A stretch of 35,156 bases of DNA, taken from contig QWRJ01000007.1 in assembly GCA_003670475.1 (NCBI GenBank), positions 1 to 35,156 of the forward strand. The letters are read 5' to 3'. Position numbers and translations under genes: made by a program. Every line of letters starts with the position of its first letter. Position 1 is the first letter of the stretch. The stretch is from Candidatus Limnocylindrus primus. GTDB taxonomy: Bacteria; Chloroflexota; Limnocylindria; Limnocylindrales; Limnocylindraceae. The notes beneath the pieces were generated by a model, which did no database searches, had not been told where the DNA came from, and was given only the letters and a program-made list of their open reading frames with translations. Shown here piece by piece: positions 8,665 through 16,799 of this stretch.

Positions 8665-10377
8665 CTAGAAGAGGCCGACGATCTCCCCGCCACGGGTGAG
8701 GTCGAGGTCAATCCGCTCGCCGCCAGGCGCCTTGTTGAGGCCCGGCATCAGGCGCATATCGCCACAGATCGCGGTGATGAATCCGGCCCCTGCCGCCAAG
8801 GTGACGCCGCGAACGGGCACCCGGAAACCGGTTGGGCGACCGAGCTTGCTTGCGTCATGGGAGAGCGAGTACTGCGTCTTCGCCATGCAGATCGGGAGCC
8901 TCCCGTAGCCGAGCTCCTCAAGTCGTGCCAGGCGCTTCGTAGCGGCCGGTGAGATATCCACGCCATCGGCGCCGTAGATGCGCATCGCGATCGTCTCGAT
9001 CTTCTTTGCCAGTGGCGCATCGTCTGCGTAGATCGGCGCATACTTCGCCTCGCCAGAGGTGACCGCCTCCCAGACCGCCTCAGCGAGTTCCGTCGCACCC
9101 TTGCCGCCATCGGTGAAGTGCGACGAGATCACTGCAGCGCGTGCGCCTGCGGCGAGTGCGACCCGCTTGATCGCCTCGTGCTCTGCTGGGGTGTCAGTTG
9201 GAAATTTATTGATCGCCACAACGGCGGGGATGCCGAAGGCGAGAACGTTCTCAATCTGCTTTGCAAGATTCTGTGCGCCGGCTTCAACCGCCGCAACGTT
9301 CTCCTGATTCAGCGCGGGGTCAAGCGGCTTCCCTGCAATAATCTTGCCAACGCCGCCGTGCATCTTCAACGCGCGCACCGTTGCCACAATCACTGCGGCG
9401 TCTGGCGCAAGACCAGATGCGCGGCACTTGATATCAAAGAACTTCTCCGCACCCATATCTGCGCCGAAGCCAGCTTCGGTGACAACAATCTCGCTCGTTG
9501 CAAGTGCGGCGCGATCAGCGATGATTGAGTTATTCCCGTGCGCAATATTTGCAAACGGTCCGGCGTGCACAAAGGCAGGGCCACCCTCAAGTGTCTGCAG
9601 CAGGTTCGGCTTGATCGCGTCGCGCAGCAGCGCCGCCATTGCACCGGCAACTTTTAGATCTTCCGTTGTCACCGGCTTCCCATCGGTGGTCTCTGCGACG
9701 ACTATGCGGCCGAGGCGTGCGCGTAAGTCAGAGATGTCCGACGCGAGTGCGAGCACCGCCATCACTTCACTTGCAACGGTGATCACCGTCTCTGATTCTC
9801 GAACCACACCGTTCTCGCGTCCGCCAAGACCGATGATCGTCTTGCGAATGGCACGGTCGCTAATGTCCACGACGCGCGGCCAGGTGATGGCGCGCAGATC
9901 AATACCAAGCGCATTGCCGTGATGAAGATGGTTGTCCAGGAACGCGGCGGCGAGATTGTGCGCAGCGCCAATGGCGTGGACGTCACCGGTGAGATGCAGG
10001 TTGAACTCTTCCATGGGGATCACCTGGCTGTAGCCGCCGCCGGCGGCGCCACCCTTGATGCCGAAGACGGGACCGAGGCTCGGCTGGCGAATCGCCACTG
10101 TTGCCTTCTTCCCGATCACGTTGAGTCCCTGCGCAAGTCCGATCGTTGTGGTGGTCTTCCCTTCGCCGAGCGGTGTTGGCGTGATCGCTGTCACCACCAC
10201 GTACTTGCCGCGCTTGCCAAGCTTCTCCATCCGCTCGATCGCTTCAATGGAGATCTTCGCCTTGGTTCGGCCGTATGGCTCCACCTCGTCTGGAGTGAAA
10301 CCAAGGTCGGCGGCGACCGCGTCGATCGGCTTCGGCGTGGCGCTGCGCGCGATCTCTAGGTCTGACGGGAAGGACAT
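8665..10377 (-). CDS. fhs: Formate--tetrahydrofolate ligase
   Basis: TAITPTPLGEGKTTTTIGLAQGL, IRQPSLGPVFGIKGGAAGGGYSQVIPMEEFNLHLTGD, PGLNKAPGGERIDLD. Confidence 0.95.
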   Translation of the reverse strand: MSFPSDLEIARSATPKPIDAVAADLGFTPDEVEPYGRTKAKISIEAIERMEKLGKRGKYVVVTAITPTPLGEGKTTTTIGLAQGLNVIGKKATVAIRQPSLGPVFGIKGGAAGGGYSQVIPMEEFNLHLTGDVHAIGAAHNLAAAFLDNHLHHGNALGIDLRAITWPRVVDISDRAIRKTIIGLGGRENGVVRESETVITVASEVMAVLALASDISDLRARLGRIVVAETTDGKPVTTEDLKVAGAMAALLRDAIKPNLLQTLEGGPAFVHAGPFANIAHGNNSIIADRAALATSEIVVTEAGFGADMGAEKFFDIKCRASGLAPDAAVIVATVRALKMHGGVGKIIAGKPLDPALNQENVAAVEAGAQNLAKQIENVLAFGIPAVVAINKFPTDTPAEHEAIKRVALAAGARAAVISSHFTDGGKGATELAEAVWEAVTSGEAKYAPIYADDAPLAKKIETIAMRIYGADGVDISPAATKRLARLEELGYGRLPICMAKTQYSLSHDASKLGRPTGFRVPVRGVTLAAGAGFITAICGDMRLMPGLNKAPGGERIDLDLTRGGEIVGLF

Positions 10378-10387
10378 GGTCGGAAGT

Positions 10388-11257
10388 CTACGCCCCAGCA
10401 CGCCGCGCGGCGGCCTGCGCCGCCTGCAGCACCAGGATCGCGTTCGTCATGGGGCCAACGCCGCCCGGCACGGGGCTGAGCGCCCCTGACTCGCCGATCG
10501 CTGCGCTCACGCTCTCAGCATCAACGTCCCCCACGATGTGGTCGCCATCGGCATGGATCCCAACATCAATGACCACGCAGCCTGGTGCAACGTGCTCACC
10601 GCGAACAAGGCCTCGCACGCCCGCCGCCACCACCAGGATCTGCGCCGTACGCGTGATCGCCCCCATATCTGGCGTCTTTGAGTGGACCACCGCTACCTGC
10701 GCGCCGGCGAGGGCAAGCAGCTGCGCCACCGGGCCTCCCACCACAGCGCTTCGGCCCACCACCACGGCGCGCTGACCGCGCAGTGGGATCTCATAGACAC
10801 GCAGTAACTCCATCACCGCCGCCGCCGTTGCAGGGAGAATGGTGCCGTCAAGATCTCCCACCGCAAGCCCCGCGGCGTTTGCTTCGGTTGCCCCGTCAAC
10901 GTCTTTTTGTGGATCAATCGCCACCGCGACCCGAGCGCGATCCACACCGCTCGGAAGTGGCGACTGCAGGATGATCCCCGCAACATCTGGATCGTCTGAT
11001 AGACGCTGCAGCGTTGCGCTGATCTCCGCTTCACTTGATGTTGCAGCGAGTGAAATCTTCTTCACCGCAAGGCCAGCGGCGGCCGCCTGTTTCAATAGCT
11101 GCTCCATGTAGATCAGCGCATCGATCTCTTCTGTGGCAACGACTGCAGCAAGGACTGCCGGCCTTCCGCCGCGCGCCGCAGTTGCCGCTGCAACAATGCG
11201 CGCCGCCTCTGTAGCAAGCGCAGTAGAACGCGGCTTTGCGGCGAGGCTGCGACTCAC
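10388..11257 (-). CDS. folD: Bifunctional methylene-THF dehydrogenase / methenyl-THF cyclohydrolase
   Basis: GIILQSPLPSGVD, DPQKDVDGATEANAAGLAVG, VVVGRSAVVGGPVAQLL, PVPGGVGPMTNAIL. Confidence 0.93.
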   Translation of the reverse strand: MSRSLAAKPRSTALATEAARIVAAATAARGGRPAVLAAVVATEEIDALIYMEQLLKQAAAAGLAVKKISLAATSSEAEISATLQRLSDDPDVAGIILQSPLPSGVDRARVAVAIDPQKDVDGATEANAAGLAVGDLDGTILPATAAAVMELLRVYEIPLRGQRAVVVGRSAVVGGPVAQLLALAGAQVAVVHSKTPDMGAITRTAQILVVAAGVRGLVRGEHVAPGCVVIDVGIHADGDHIVGDVDAESVSAAIGESGALSPVPGGVGPMTNAILVLQAAQAAARRAGA

Positions 11258-11862
11258 TGTGGCGTTGCGCGGTGCAGTGCGGTGAGCGCCGCGCTTGTCT
11301 GGCTCGCAATCTCCGCACGCGTCTGTGGATCGTCAATGTATGGAAGGTTTGCCTCAACATTCTCAGCGGCACTCTCGCCAGATGCGCGTGCAAAACGTGC
11401 AGCGACCTCAAGGTCGCTTGCGGCGGCAAGGAGTGACTTGTCTAGAATGCTGCGCGCCGCTTCGGCAACGGCAACCGTGGCGCGAAGCGTTGCGAGCGGA
11501 ACTTCGGCGGCACGCTGCGCTGCAGCTGATATTGCAGCGGTGCGCGCTGTGCGTTCGTCGTCAGAACTCTTTGGCAGTTTCAGTGCCTCCATAAATGCGC
11601 CGTACGCAACGGCGTCATCGTCGGCGAGTTGAAGAAGTTCAGCGCGGGCGCTGCGTGCGCGCTCAAGCGCCACCTGTTGCAGTGCGCTGTGCTCGCCGCC
11701 CTGCGCTCCTGACTTTGCGAGTGAGAGCCCGGCGACCATCTCAACGAGCGCCGCGCCCATGGCGCCAGCAACGCCGGCCGCTGAGCCGCCACCTGGCGCT
11801 GGGGTCGCTGCGGCGAGCGCGTCAAGATAGTCGCCAAGTGAAGTGGTTGATAGGTGCGTCAT
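11254..11862 (-). CDS. fchA: Cyclodeaminase/cyclohydrolase family (FTCD C-terminal domain, FchA-like)
   Basis: ATPAPGGGSAAGVAGAMGAALVEMVAGL, DDDAVAYGAFMEALKLPK; 4-nt overlap with folD. Confidence 0.8.
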   Translation of the reverse strand: MTHLSTTSLGDYLDALAAATPAPGGGSAAGVAGAMGAALVEMVAGLSLAKSGAQGGEHSALQQVALERARSARAELLQLADDDAVAYGAFMEALKLPKSSDDERTARTAAISAAAQRAAEVPLATLRATVAVAEAARSILDKSLLAAASDLEVAARFARASGESAAENVEANLPYIDDPQTRAEIASQTSAALTALHRATPQ

Positions 11863-11892
11863 GCGGCCCCTCTCAGTGTGCGCAAGGAGAAG

Positions 11893-12399
11893 TTAATCTG
11901 CCTCGTAATCGCTGCTGCGGCCGCTATGCTTTCGCGCGAGCGAGAGTGCGATGGCGAGCGAGAGGACGAGCCCCGCGAGTGCGCCGAGCTCATAAAGGAG
12001 TGGCGCAATATCTCTTTCGGCCACGAGCCACTGCTCTACTTGTGCAGTTGCAATGAGGATGCGCCGCACCACGGCGACAAGGCCGATGATGAGGAACGGT
12101 TCAAGAATGAGCTGGGACCTGGCGAGCGAGATGCGCAGCGTGTAGATCAGCTCCGCAATGATGAAGAGGAGGAGTACGCGATCAAGGATCTTGAGCGCCG
12201 CTTCAATGCTGCCGGATTGGAGCCCAACGACGATCTCATGAAGTACCTCGCCGCCAATGATGAGCACAGCGACCATGAGGACTGCGGCGAGGGTGAGGTC
12301 GAGCCCGATCTCGACCAAGCGAAGCGCGGAGCGCGCAGACTCAACCGGGCCCCCTTGCCTCTTCGATGCCCTCGTTCGTCTCTGCGTTGCCATATGCAT
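11893..12399 (-). CDS. PsiE-like phosphate-starvation-inducible membrane protein
   Basis: 168 aa with four hydrophobic segments; ILEPFLIIGLVAVVRRILIATAQ resembles the PsiE family. Confidence 0.65.
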   Translation of the reverse strand: MHMATQRRTRASKRQGGPVESARSALRLVEIGLDLTLAAVLMVAVLIIGGEVLHEIVVGLQSGSIEAALKILDRVLLLFIIAELIYTLRISLARSQLILEPFLIIGLVAVVRRILIATAQVEQWLVAERDIAPLLYELGALAGLVLSLAIALSLARKHSGRSSDYEAD

Positions 12400-12428
12400 A
12401 GCATCGCACGGCGAGCCACTTTGGCGAG

Positions 12429-12746
12429 TTAAGCGTGGCTGAGGAGGCCGCCAGGCACTTCAGTCGTGGAGGCGAACGGAAGGGTGCGCCACGCGTCGTC
12501 GAAGGCCTCGATGCTCCAGGCGCCACTGCGGCGCGAGAAGGAGAGGACGAGGGCGGCGTCTTCGGTCTCCAGCTCCCAGAGGGTGCGTGGGCCGCTCTCG
12601 GCTCGATAGGCGCCGTACTCACGACGAAGGGCGAGCACCTTGGTCACCTTGCGGACGATCCCCTCAAAGGCGACCGCCGTGGGGGCCCCTGTGCGCCAGT
12701 GTGCGGTGACCTTCACCGCGACCGAAGCGATCTGCTGCATTGCCAT
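12429..12746 (-). CDS. Small hypothetical protein, possibly DUF6504-like
   Basis: WRTGAPTAVAFEGIVRKVTKVLALRR...LWELETEDAALVLSFSRRSGAWSIEAFDD; SD GGAGG; shares an intergenic region containing two LexA boxes. Confidence 0.5.
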   Translation of the reverse strand: MAMQQIASVAVKVTAHWRTGAPTAVAFEGIVRKVTKVLALRREYGAYRAESGPRTLWELETEDAALVLSFSRRSGAWSIEAFDDAWRTLPFASTTEVPGGLLSHA

Positions 12747-12801
12747 CTCGTACCTCCTCCCCCGTGGGGGCTACCCCCTTGACGGGGACTTCGTTTGACT
12801 A

Positions 12802-12813
12802 GAACATCTGTTC
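12802..12813. promoter_or_regulatory. LexA/SOS box 1 (GAACATCTGTTC)
   Basis: Matches the GAAC-N4-GTTC LexA operator; flanked by A/T giving AGAACA-TC-TGTTCT; abuts TTGACT at 12795-12800 on the plus strand. Confidence 0.85.
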
Positions 12814-12831
12814 TGCTTGGGTAGTCTCATA

Positions 12832-12843
12832 GAACATCTGTTC
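12832..12843. promoter_or_regulatory. LexA/SOS box 2 (GAACATCTGTTC)
   Basis: Identical second copy exactly 30 bp from box 1; next to TTGACA on the minus strand (12851-12846). Confidence 0.85.
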
Positions 12844-12851
12844 TCTGTCAA

Positions 12852-12907
12852 GGGGGAGTTTCAGGAGTGTGCGAGAATCCCCGCACCAGCGCGGGGGGCT
12901 CTCCCCC
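12852..12907 (+). promoter_or_regulatory. rplI 5' leader with nested hairpin
   Basis: GGGGGAG (12852-12858) pairs with CTCCCCC (12901-12907), enclosing CCCCGC-ACCAGC-GCGGGG (12879-12896). Confidence 0.5.
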
Positions 12908-12927
12908 GCCCCAGAAAGGAGCGCATC

Positions 12928-13374
12928 ATGAAGGTCATCCTCACCGCCAATGTCCCGAAGGTCGGCAAGGCCGGCGAGCTCAAGGAGGTCGCCGGGGGCT
13001 ACGCCCGGAACTTCCTGATCGCGAACGGTCTCGCCATCCCTGCCATCGGTGGGGCGGCCACCCGGGTCGCCGCCGAGATCGCGTCGCGCGCCTCAAAGGT
13101 TGACCGCGTCAAGCAGGAGTCAGAGGAGTACGCCAAGAAGATCAGCGCCACCGCCCTCACCATGGGGGTGAAGGTCGGCGAAGGCGGGAAGCTCTTCGGC
13201 TCCATCACCAACAAGGAGATCGCCGAAGCGCTCGAGCGCCGCGGCATCAACGTAGAGAAGCACCAAGTCCTACTCGATGAGCCGCTGAAGCAGCTCGGCA
13301 CCTACAAGGTGCAGGTCAAGGTTGCCGCACACCTCATCGCCGAGGTCACGGTCACCGTTGAGCCAAAGAGTTAA
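12928..13374 (+). CDS. rplI: 50S ribosomal protein L9
   Basis: MKVILTANVPKVGKAGELKEVAGGYARNFLIANGLAIPA; SD AAGGAG before ATG 12928. Confidence 0.95.
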   Translation: MKVILTANVPKVGKAGELKEVAGGYARNFLIANGLAIPAIGGAATRVAAEIASRASKVDRVKQESEEYAKKISATALTMGVKVGEGGKLFGSITNKEIAEALERRGINVEKHQVLLDEPLKQLGTYKVQVKVAAHLIAEVTVTVEPKS

Positions 13375-13386
13375 CAAGAGAAACGG

Positions 13387-14574
13387 CTGATCACAACGAA
13401 GAGCACCGCGCCGCGCAGCATCCTTCACGTTGACCTTGACGCCTTCTTCGCGTCGGTAGAGGTCCGCGACAATCCGAAACTGGCGGGGAAGCCAGTTGCA
13501 GTCGGATACAGCGAAGGGCAGCGCGGCGTAGTCTGCGCCGCAAGTTATGAGGCGCGCGCATTCGGCGTCCGTGCCGCCATCTCTACTCGACTCGCTCTCG
13601 CACGCTGTCCGCAACTGATCCTGGTCGAGCCGCGTCATGCGCGATACAGCGAAGCGTCAGATGAGGTGATGGAGCTGCTCGACGCATGGAGTCCAGTGAT
13701 TGAGCAGGTCTCGGTCGACGAAGCGTATCTCGATCTTGCTGGCACCACGCAACTCCACGGCGATGCAGATCGCGTTGCGCGCGGACTGAAGCGCGCGGTG
13801 AAAGAGAAGACAGGCTTAACAATCAGCGTTGGTGGTGCTGCGAGCAAACTTGTTGCCAAGATCGCATCTGGCGCATCAAAGCCGGATGGCCTGCTCATCG
13901 TTCCGCCAGACGAACAGGTTGCCTGGCTTGCGCCACGGCCAGTCGGTGAGATCCCGGGGATCGGCCCTGTTGCCCAGCGCACACTTCGCGAACTCGGCAT
14001 CACCACGTGCGGGCAACTCGCCGCCGCACCTGACGATCACCTGCTGCGCCGATTTGGCGCACATGGGCCCGACTTGAAGCTGCTCGCGATCGGCGAGGAT
14101 GAGAGCCCTGTTGATACGGGTGACGACCGCAAGTCGCTCGGTCGCGAGATGACACTCGATGACGACGTCGCCGACCCGCACGCACTTGAGACGCTGTTGC
14201 TCGGCCTCGTTGAGTCCGTCTCGCACTCACTGCGAAACGAACATCTGCTCGCGCGCACCGTCACGCTAAAGCTCAAGGACACCGAGTTTCAATCCTTTAC
14301 GCGCCAGGTGAAGCTGCCACAGCCGAGCGACCTAAGCGGGCCGATCTTTGAAGCGGCGCGTGCACTACTGAAGAAGGCGGCGCGCGGCGAGCCGTACCGA
14401 CTGATTGGCGTCTCGACCTCCGACTTCACGACTGACGAGCAGCTCCCACTCTTTGGCGGCGCGGCCTCAGCGCGTGAGCGCGCCATCACCAGCGCCGCCG
14501 ACAAGATGCGCGCCAAGTACGGCGACGATGCCGTCACACGCGCCCGCCTGATCGAGCCGGGCGAGGACGAGTAG
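13387..14574 (+). CDS. dinB: DNA polymerase IV (Y-family), non-canonical start (CTG proposed)
   Basis: ILHVDLDAFFASVEVRDNPKLAGKPVAVG...YSEASDEVMELLDAWSPVIEQVSVDEAYLDL; no in-frame ATG/GTG/TTG between the rplI TAA (13372-13374) and the catalytic N-terminus. Confidence 0.85.
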   Translation: MITTKSTAPRSILHVDLDAFFASVEVRDNPKLAGKPVAVGYSEGQRGVVCAASYEARAFGVRAAISTRLALARCPQLILVEPRHARYSEASDEVMELLDAWSPVIEQVSVDEAYLDLAGTTQLHGDADRVARGLKRAVKEKTGLTISVGGAASKLVAKIASGASKPDGLLIVPPDEQVAWLAPRPVGEIPGIGPVAQRTLRELGITTCGQLAAAPDDHLLRRFGAHGPDLKLLAIGEDESPVDTGDDRKSLGREMTLDDDVADPHALETLLLGLVESVSHSLRNEHLLARTVTLKLKDTEFQSFTRQVKLPQPSDLSGPIFEAARALLKKAARGEPYRLIGVSTSDFTTDEQLPLFGGAASARERAITSAADKMRAKYGDDAVTRARLIEPGEDE

Positions 14575-14603
14575 TAGGGGGGAGACAACTCCGTGCCAGC
14601 TAC

Positions 14604-14632
14604 TTGACAAGATTCCGAACAGCCGTTCTAAT
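14604..14632 (+). promoter_or_regulatory. lexA promoter with embedded LexA box
   Basis: TTGACA (14604-14609), 17-nt spacer, TCTAAT (14627-14632); LexA box GAACAGCCGTTC at 14617-14628. Confidence 0.85.
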
Positions 14633-14638
14633 GGGTGT

Positions 14639-15286
14639 ATGACGAAGCATGACCAGGACAGGAAGACGCGGATCCTCCAGGCGATCGCCGAGGGGAGCCG
14701 CCGTTCGGGGACGCCCCCTACCGTGCGAGAGATCGCCGACCTCGTGGGGCTCGCCGCACCGTCCGCCGTCCACCACCACCTTGAGACGCTTGAGCGTGAG
14801 GGGCTGATCCAGCGTGACTCGGGCCTCTCCCGATCCGTCCGCCTCACCGCCCGCGGCCGCTCCCTCCTTGAGATTGACGACGCGGTCGAGACGACCAACC
14901 TCCCCATGGCGGCGCGCGAGCTGGTCGTGGTGGGGCAGATCGCCGCCGGCGGGCCGATCGAGGCGTACGAGGAGCGATCGGAGTCTGTGGCGGTGCCAGA
15001 GTTTATGTCCACCGCAGACTCCTACCTACTGAAGATTCGCGGCGACTCCATGATCGACGCGCAGATTGCCGACGGCGACTACGTGGTGATTAAGCCGAGC
15101 AAGGTCGCGGCAGATGGGGACATCGTGGTCGCCCAGGTAGAAGAGAACGAGGTGACCCTGAAGCAGCTCTTCCGCGAGAGCGGTCGCGTGCGCCTCCAGC
15201 CGGCAAACAAGGCGTATGCGCCGATGTACTACCCAACGGTCAACGTGCAGGGCGTGCTCGTTGGCGTTCTCCGACGCGTTCACTAA
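14639..15286 (+). CDS. lexA: LexA repressor
   Basis: N-terminal wHTH (PPTVREIADLVGLAAPSAVHHHLETLEREGLI), AAG cleavage region (QIAAGGPI), GDSMID catalytic Ser, VTLKQLF catalytic Lys. Confidence 0.95.
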   Translation: MTKHDQDRKTRILQAIAEGSRRSGTPPTVREIADLVGLAAPSAVHHHLETLEREGLIQRDSGLSRSVRLTARGRSLLEIDDAVETTNLPMAARELVVVGQIAAGGPIEAYEERSESVAVPEFMSTADSYLLKIRGDSMIDAQIADGDYVVIKPSKVAADGDIVVAQVEENEVTLKQLFRESGRVRLQPANKAYAPMYYPTVNVQGVLVGVLRRVH

Positions 15287-15324
15287 TCCACAAATCGGCG
15301 CGCTAGGGCGCCGACTTATCCACA
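15284..15324 (+). promoter_or_regulatory. Candidate DnaA-box pair upstream of dnaB
   Basis: TTATCCACA at 15316-15324 (consensus) and TAATCCACA at 15284-15292 (one mismatch). Confidence 0.45.
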
Positions 15325-15418
15325 GCCGACGCGGCCTTTGCCCGCTTCGTGGAGAGTTCAGCATGTATTCGTGGAGATCTGACTGGAGACTTCCCGCCGC
15401 GACTGCGATGATGCGCGC

Positions 15419-16795
15419 ATGAGCAACCAACTCCCCCCACAGTCAAGCGACGCCGAAGAGAGCATTATTGGCTCGCTCCTGATTGACGGCGATGTGATGA
15501 TCGAGATCGCCGAGAGCTTGAAGCCAGGCGACTTCTATAAGCCGGCGAACGGCAAGGTCTATTCGGCGATCATGAAGCTCTACGAGCAGCGCCAGCCGAT
15601 CGACATCCTGACCGTCTCCGAAGAGCTGGAACGACGCGGGCAGATTGAGGAGATCGGTGGTCGTGCCGCCCTCGCCGATCTCTGCGACCGAACGCCAACG
15701 GCGGTGCACGCTAAGCAGTACGCAAAGATCGTGGAGCGAAAGGCGATGCTGCGCGGCCTGATCGGCGCCGCCGGTCGCATTGCATCTATCGGTTATGAGG
15801 ATCCTTCTGACATCTCCGAAGCGATCGATCGCGCAGAGGCAGAACTCTTCGCCGTCAGCGAACGACGCGCCGTCACCGGCTTCTCATCAATTAGCACACT
15901 GCTCGGCGAAACGTACGAACAGCTGGATCACATGCACCAGAATCGCGGACAGTTGATGGGCCTGCGCACCGGCTACTCCGACATTGACAAGATCATGCAG
16001 GGGCTGCAGAACTCTGACCTGATCGTCCTTGCCGCGCGACCATCTGTTGGTAAGACGTCGCTCGCGCTGAACATTGCAGAGAATATTTCGGTGCGCGAAG
16101 GGAAGTCGGTCGGCATCTTCTCGTTGGAAATGAGCAAGGAGCAGCTTGTGCTGCGACTCCTCTCCAGCGTCACGAAGATTAATTCATTCAACCTTCGCAG
16201 CGGCCATGTGACAGACATGGACTTTCCGAAGATTGCGAACGCCATGGGGACGCTCTCTAACGCGAAGATGTTCATTGATGACACGGCGAGCATCTCCGTG
16301 ATGGAGCTACGCACGAAGGCACGCCGGCTGAAGATGGAGCAGGGGCTCGACCTTCTGATCGTGGACTACCTGCAGCTGATGCAGCCGGGTCAGCAGGGCC
16401 GCGACGGCAACCGCGTGCAGGAGGTCTCAGATATCTCGCGCGGGCTGAAGGCGCTGGCGCGCGAACTCTCCATCCCTCTCATCGCGATCAGCCAGCTCTC
16501 CCGCCAGACGGAGATGCGCGAGAAGGGGGAGCCACGCCTCTCAGATCTCCGCGAGTCGGGCGCAATTGAGCAGGATGCCGACGTGGTGATCTTCCTCTAC
16601 CGCGACGGTGAGCGAAGTGACGACCTCTCAATCGGCGGCGAGGCGATCAACTTCAGCGTGGCGAAGCACCGCAACGGGCCAACGGGAAGCGGCCAACTCT
16701 GGTTCCGCAAGGAGGAGACGCGCTTTATGAACCTTGTGCGCGAGCGGGCACCCGAACTCCCAGCGCCAGGAACGGAGAGCGACCCGCTAATGTGA
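15419..16795 (+). CDS. dnaB: Replicative DNA helicase
   Basis: PPQSSDAEESIIGSLLID, LAARPSVGKTSLALNIA, DYLQLMQPG, ISQLSRQTEMR. Confidence 0.96.
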   Translation: MSNQLPPQSSDAEESIIGSLLIDGDVMIEIAESLKPGDFYKPANGKVYSAIMKLYEQRQPIDILTVSEELERRGQIEEIGGRAALADLCDRTPTAVHAKQYAKIVERKAMLRGLIGAAGRIASIGYEDPSDISEAIDRAEAELFAVSERRAVTGFSSISTLLGETYEQLDHMHQNRGQLMGLRTGYSDIDKIMQGLQNSDLIVLAARPSVGKTSLALNIAENISVREGKSVGIFSLEMSKEQLVLRLLSSVTKINSFNLRSGHVTDMDFPKIANAMGTLSNAKMFIDDTASISVMELRTKARRLKMEQGLDLLIVDYLQLMQPGQQGRDGNRVQEVSDISRGLKALARELSIPLIAISQLSRQTEMREKGEPRLSDLRESGAIEQDADVVIFLYRDGERSDDLSIGGEAINFSVAKHRNGPTGSGQLWFRKEETRFMNLVRERAPELPAPGTESDPLM

Positions 16796-16799
16796 GGGT

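Noticed and set aside
9344-9922. 192-aa plus-strand ORF inside fhs
   Set aside because: Fully antisense to a highly conserved gene with low-complexity composition; expected in high-GC DNA.
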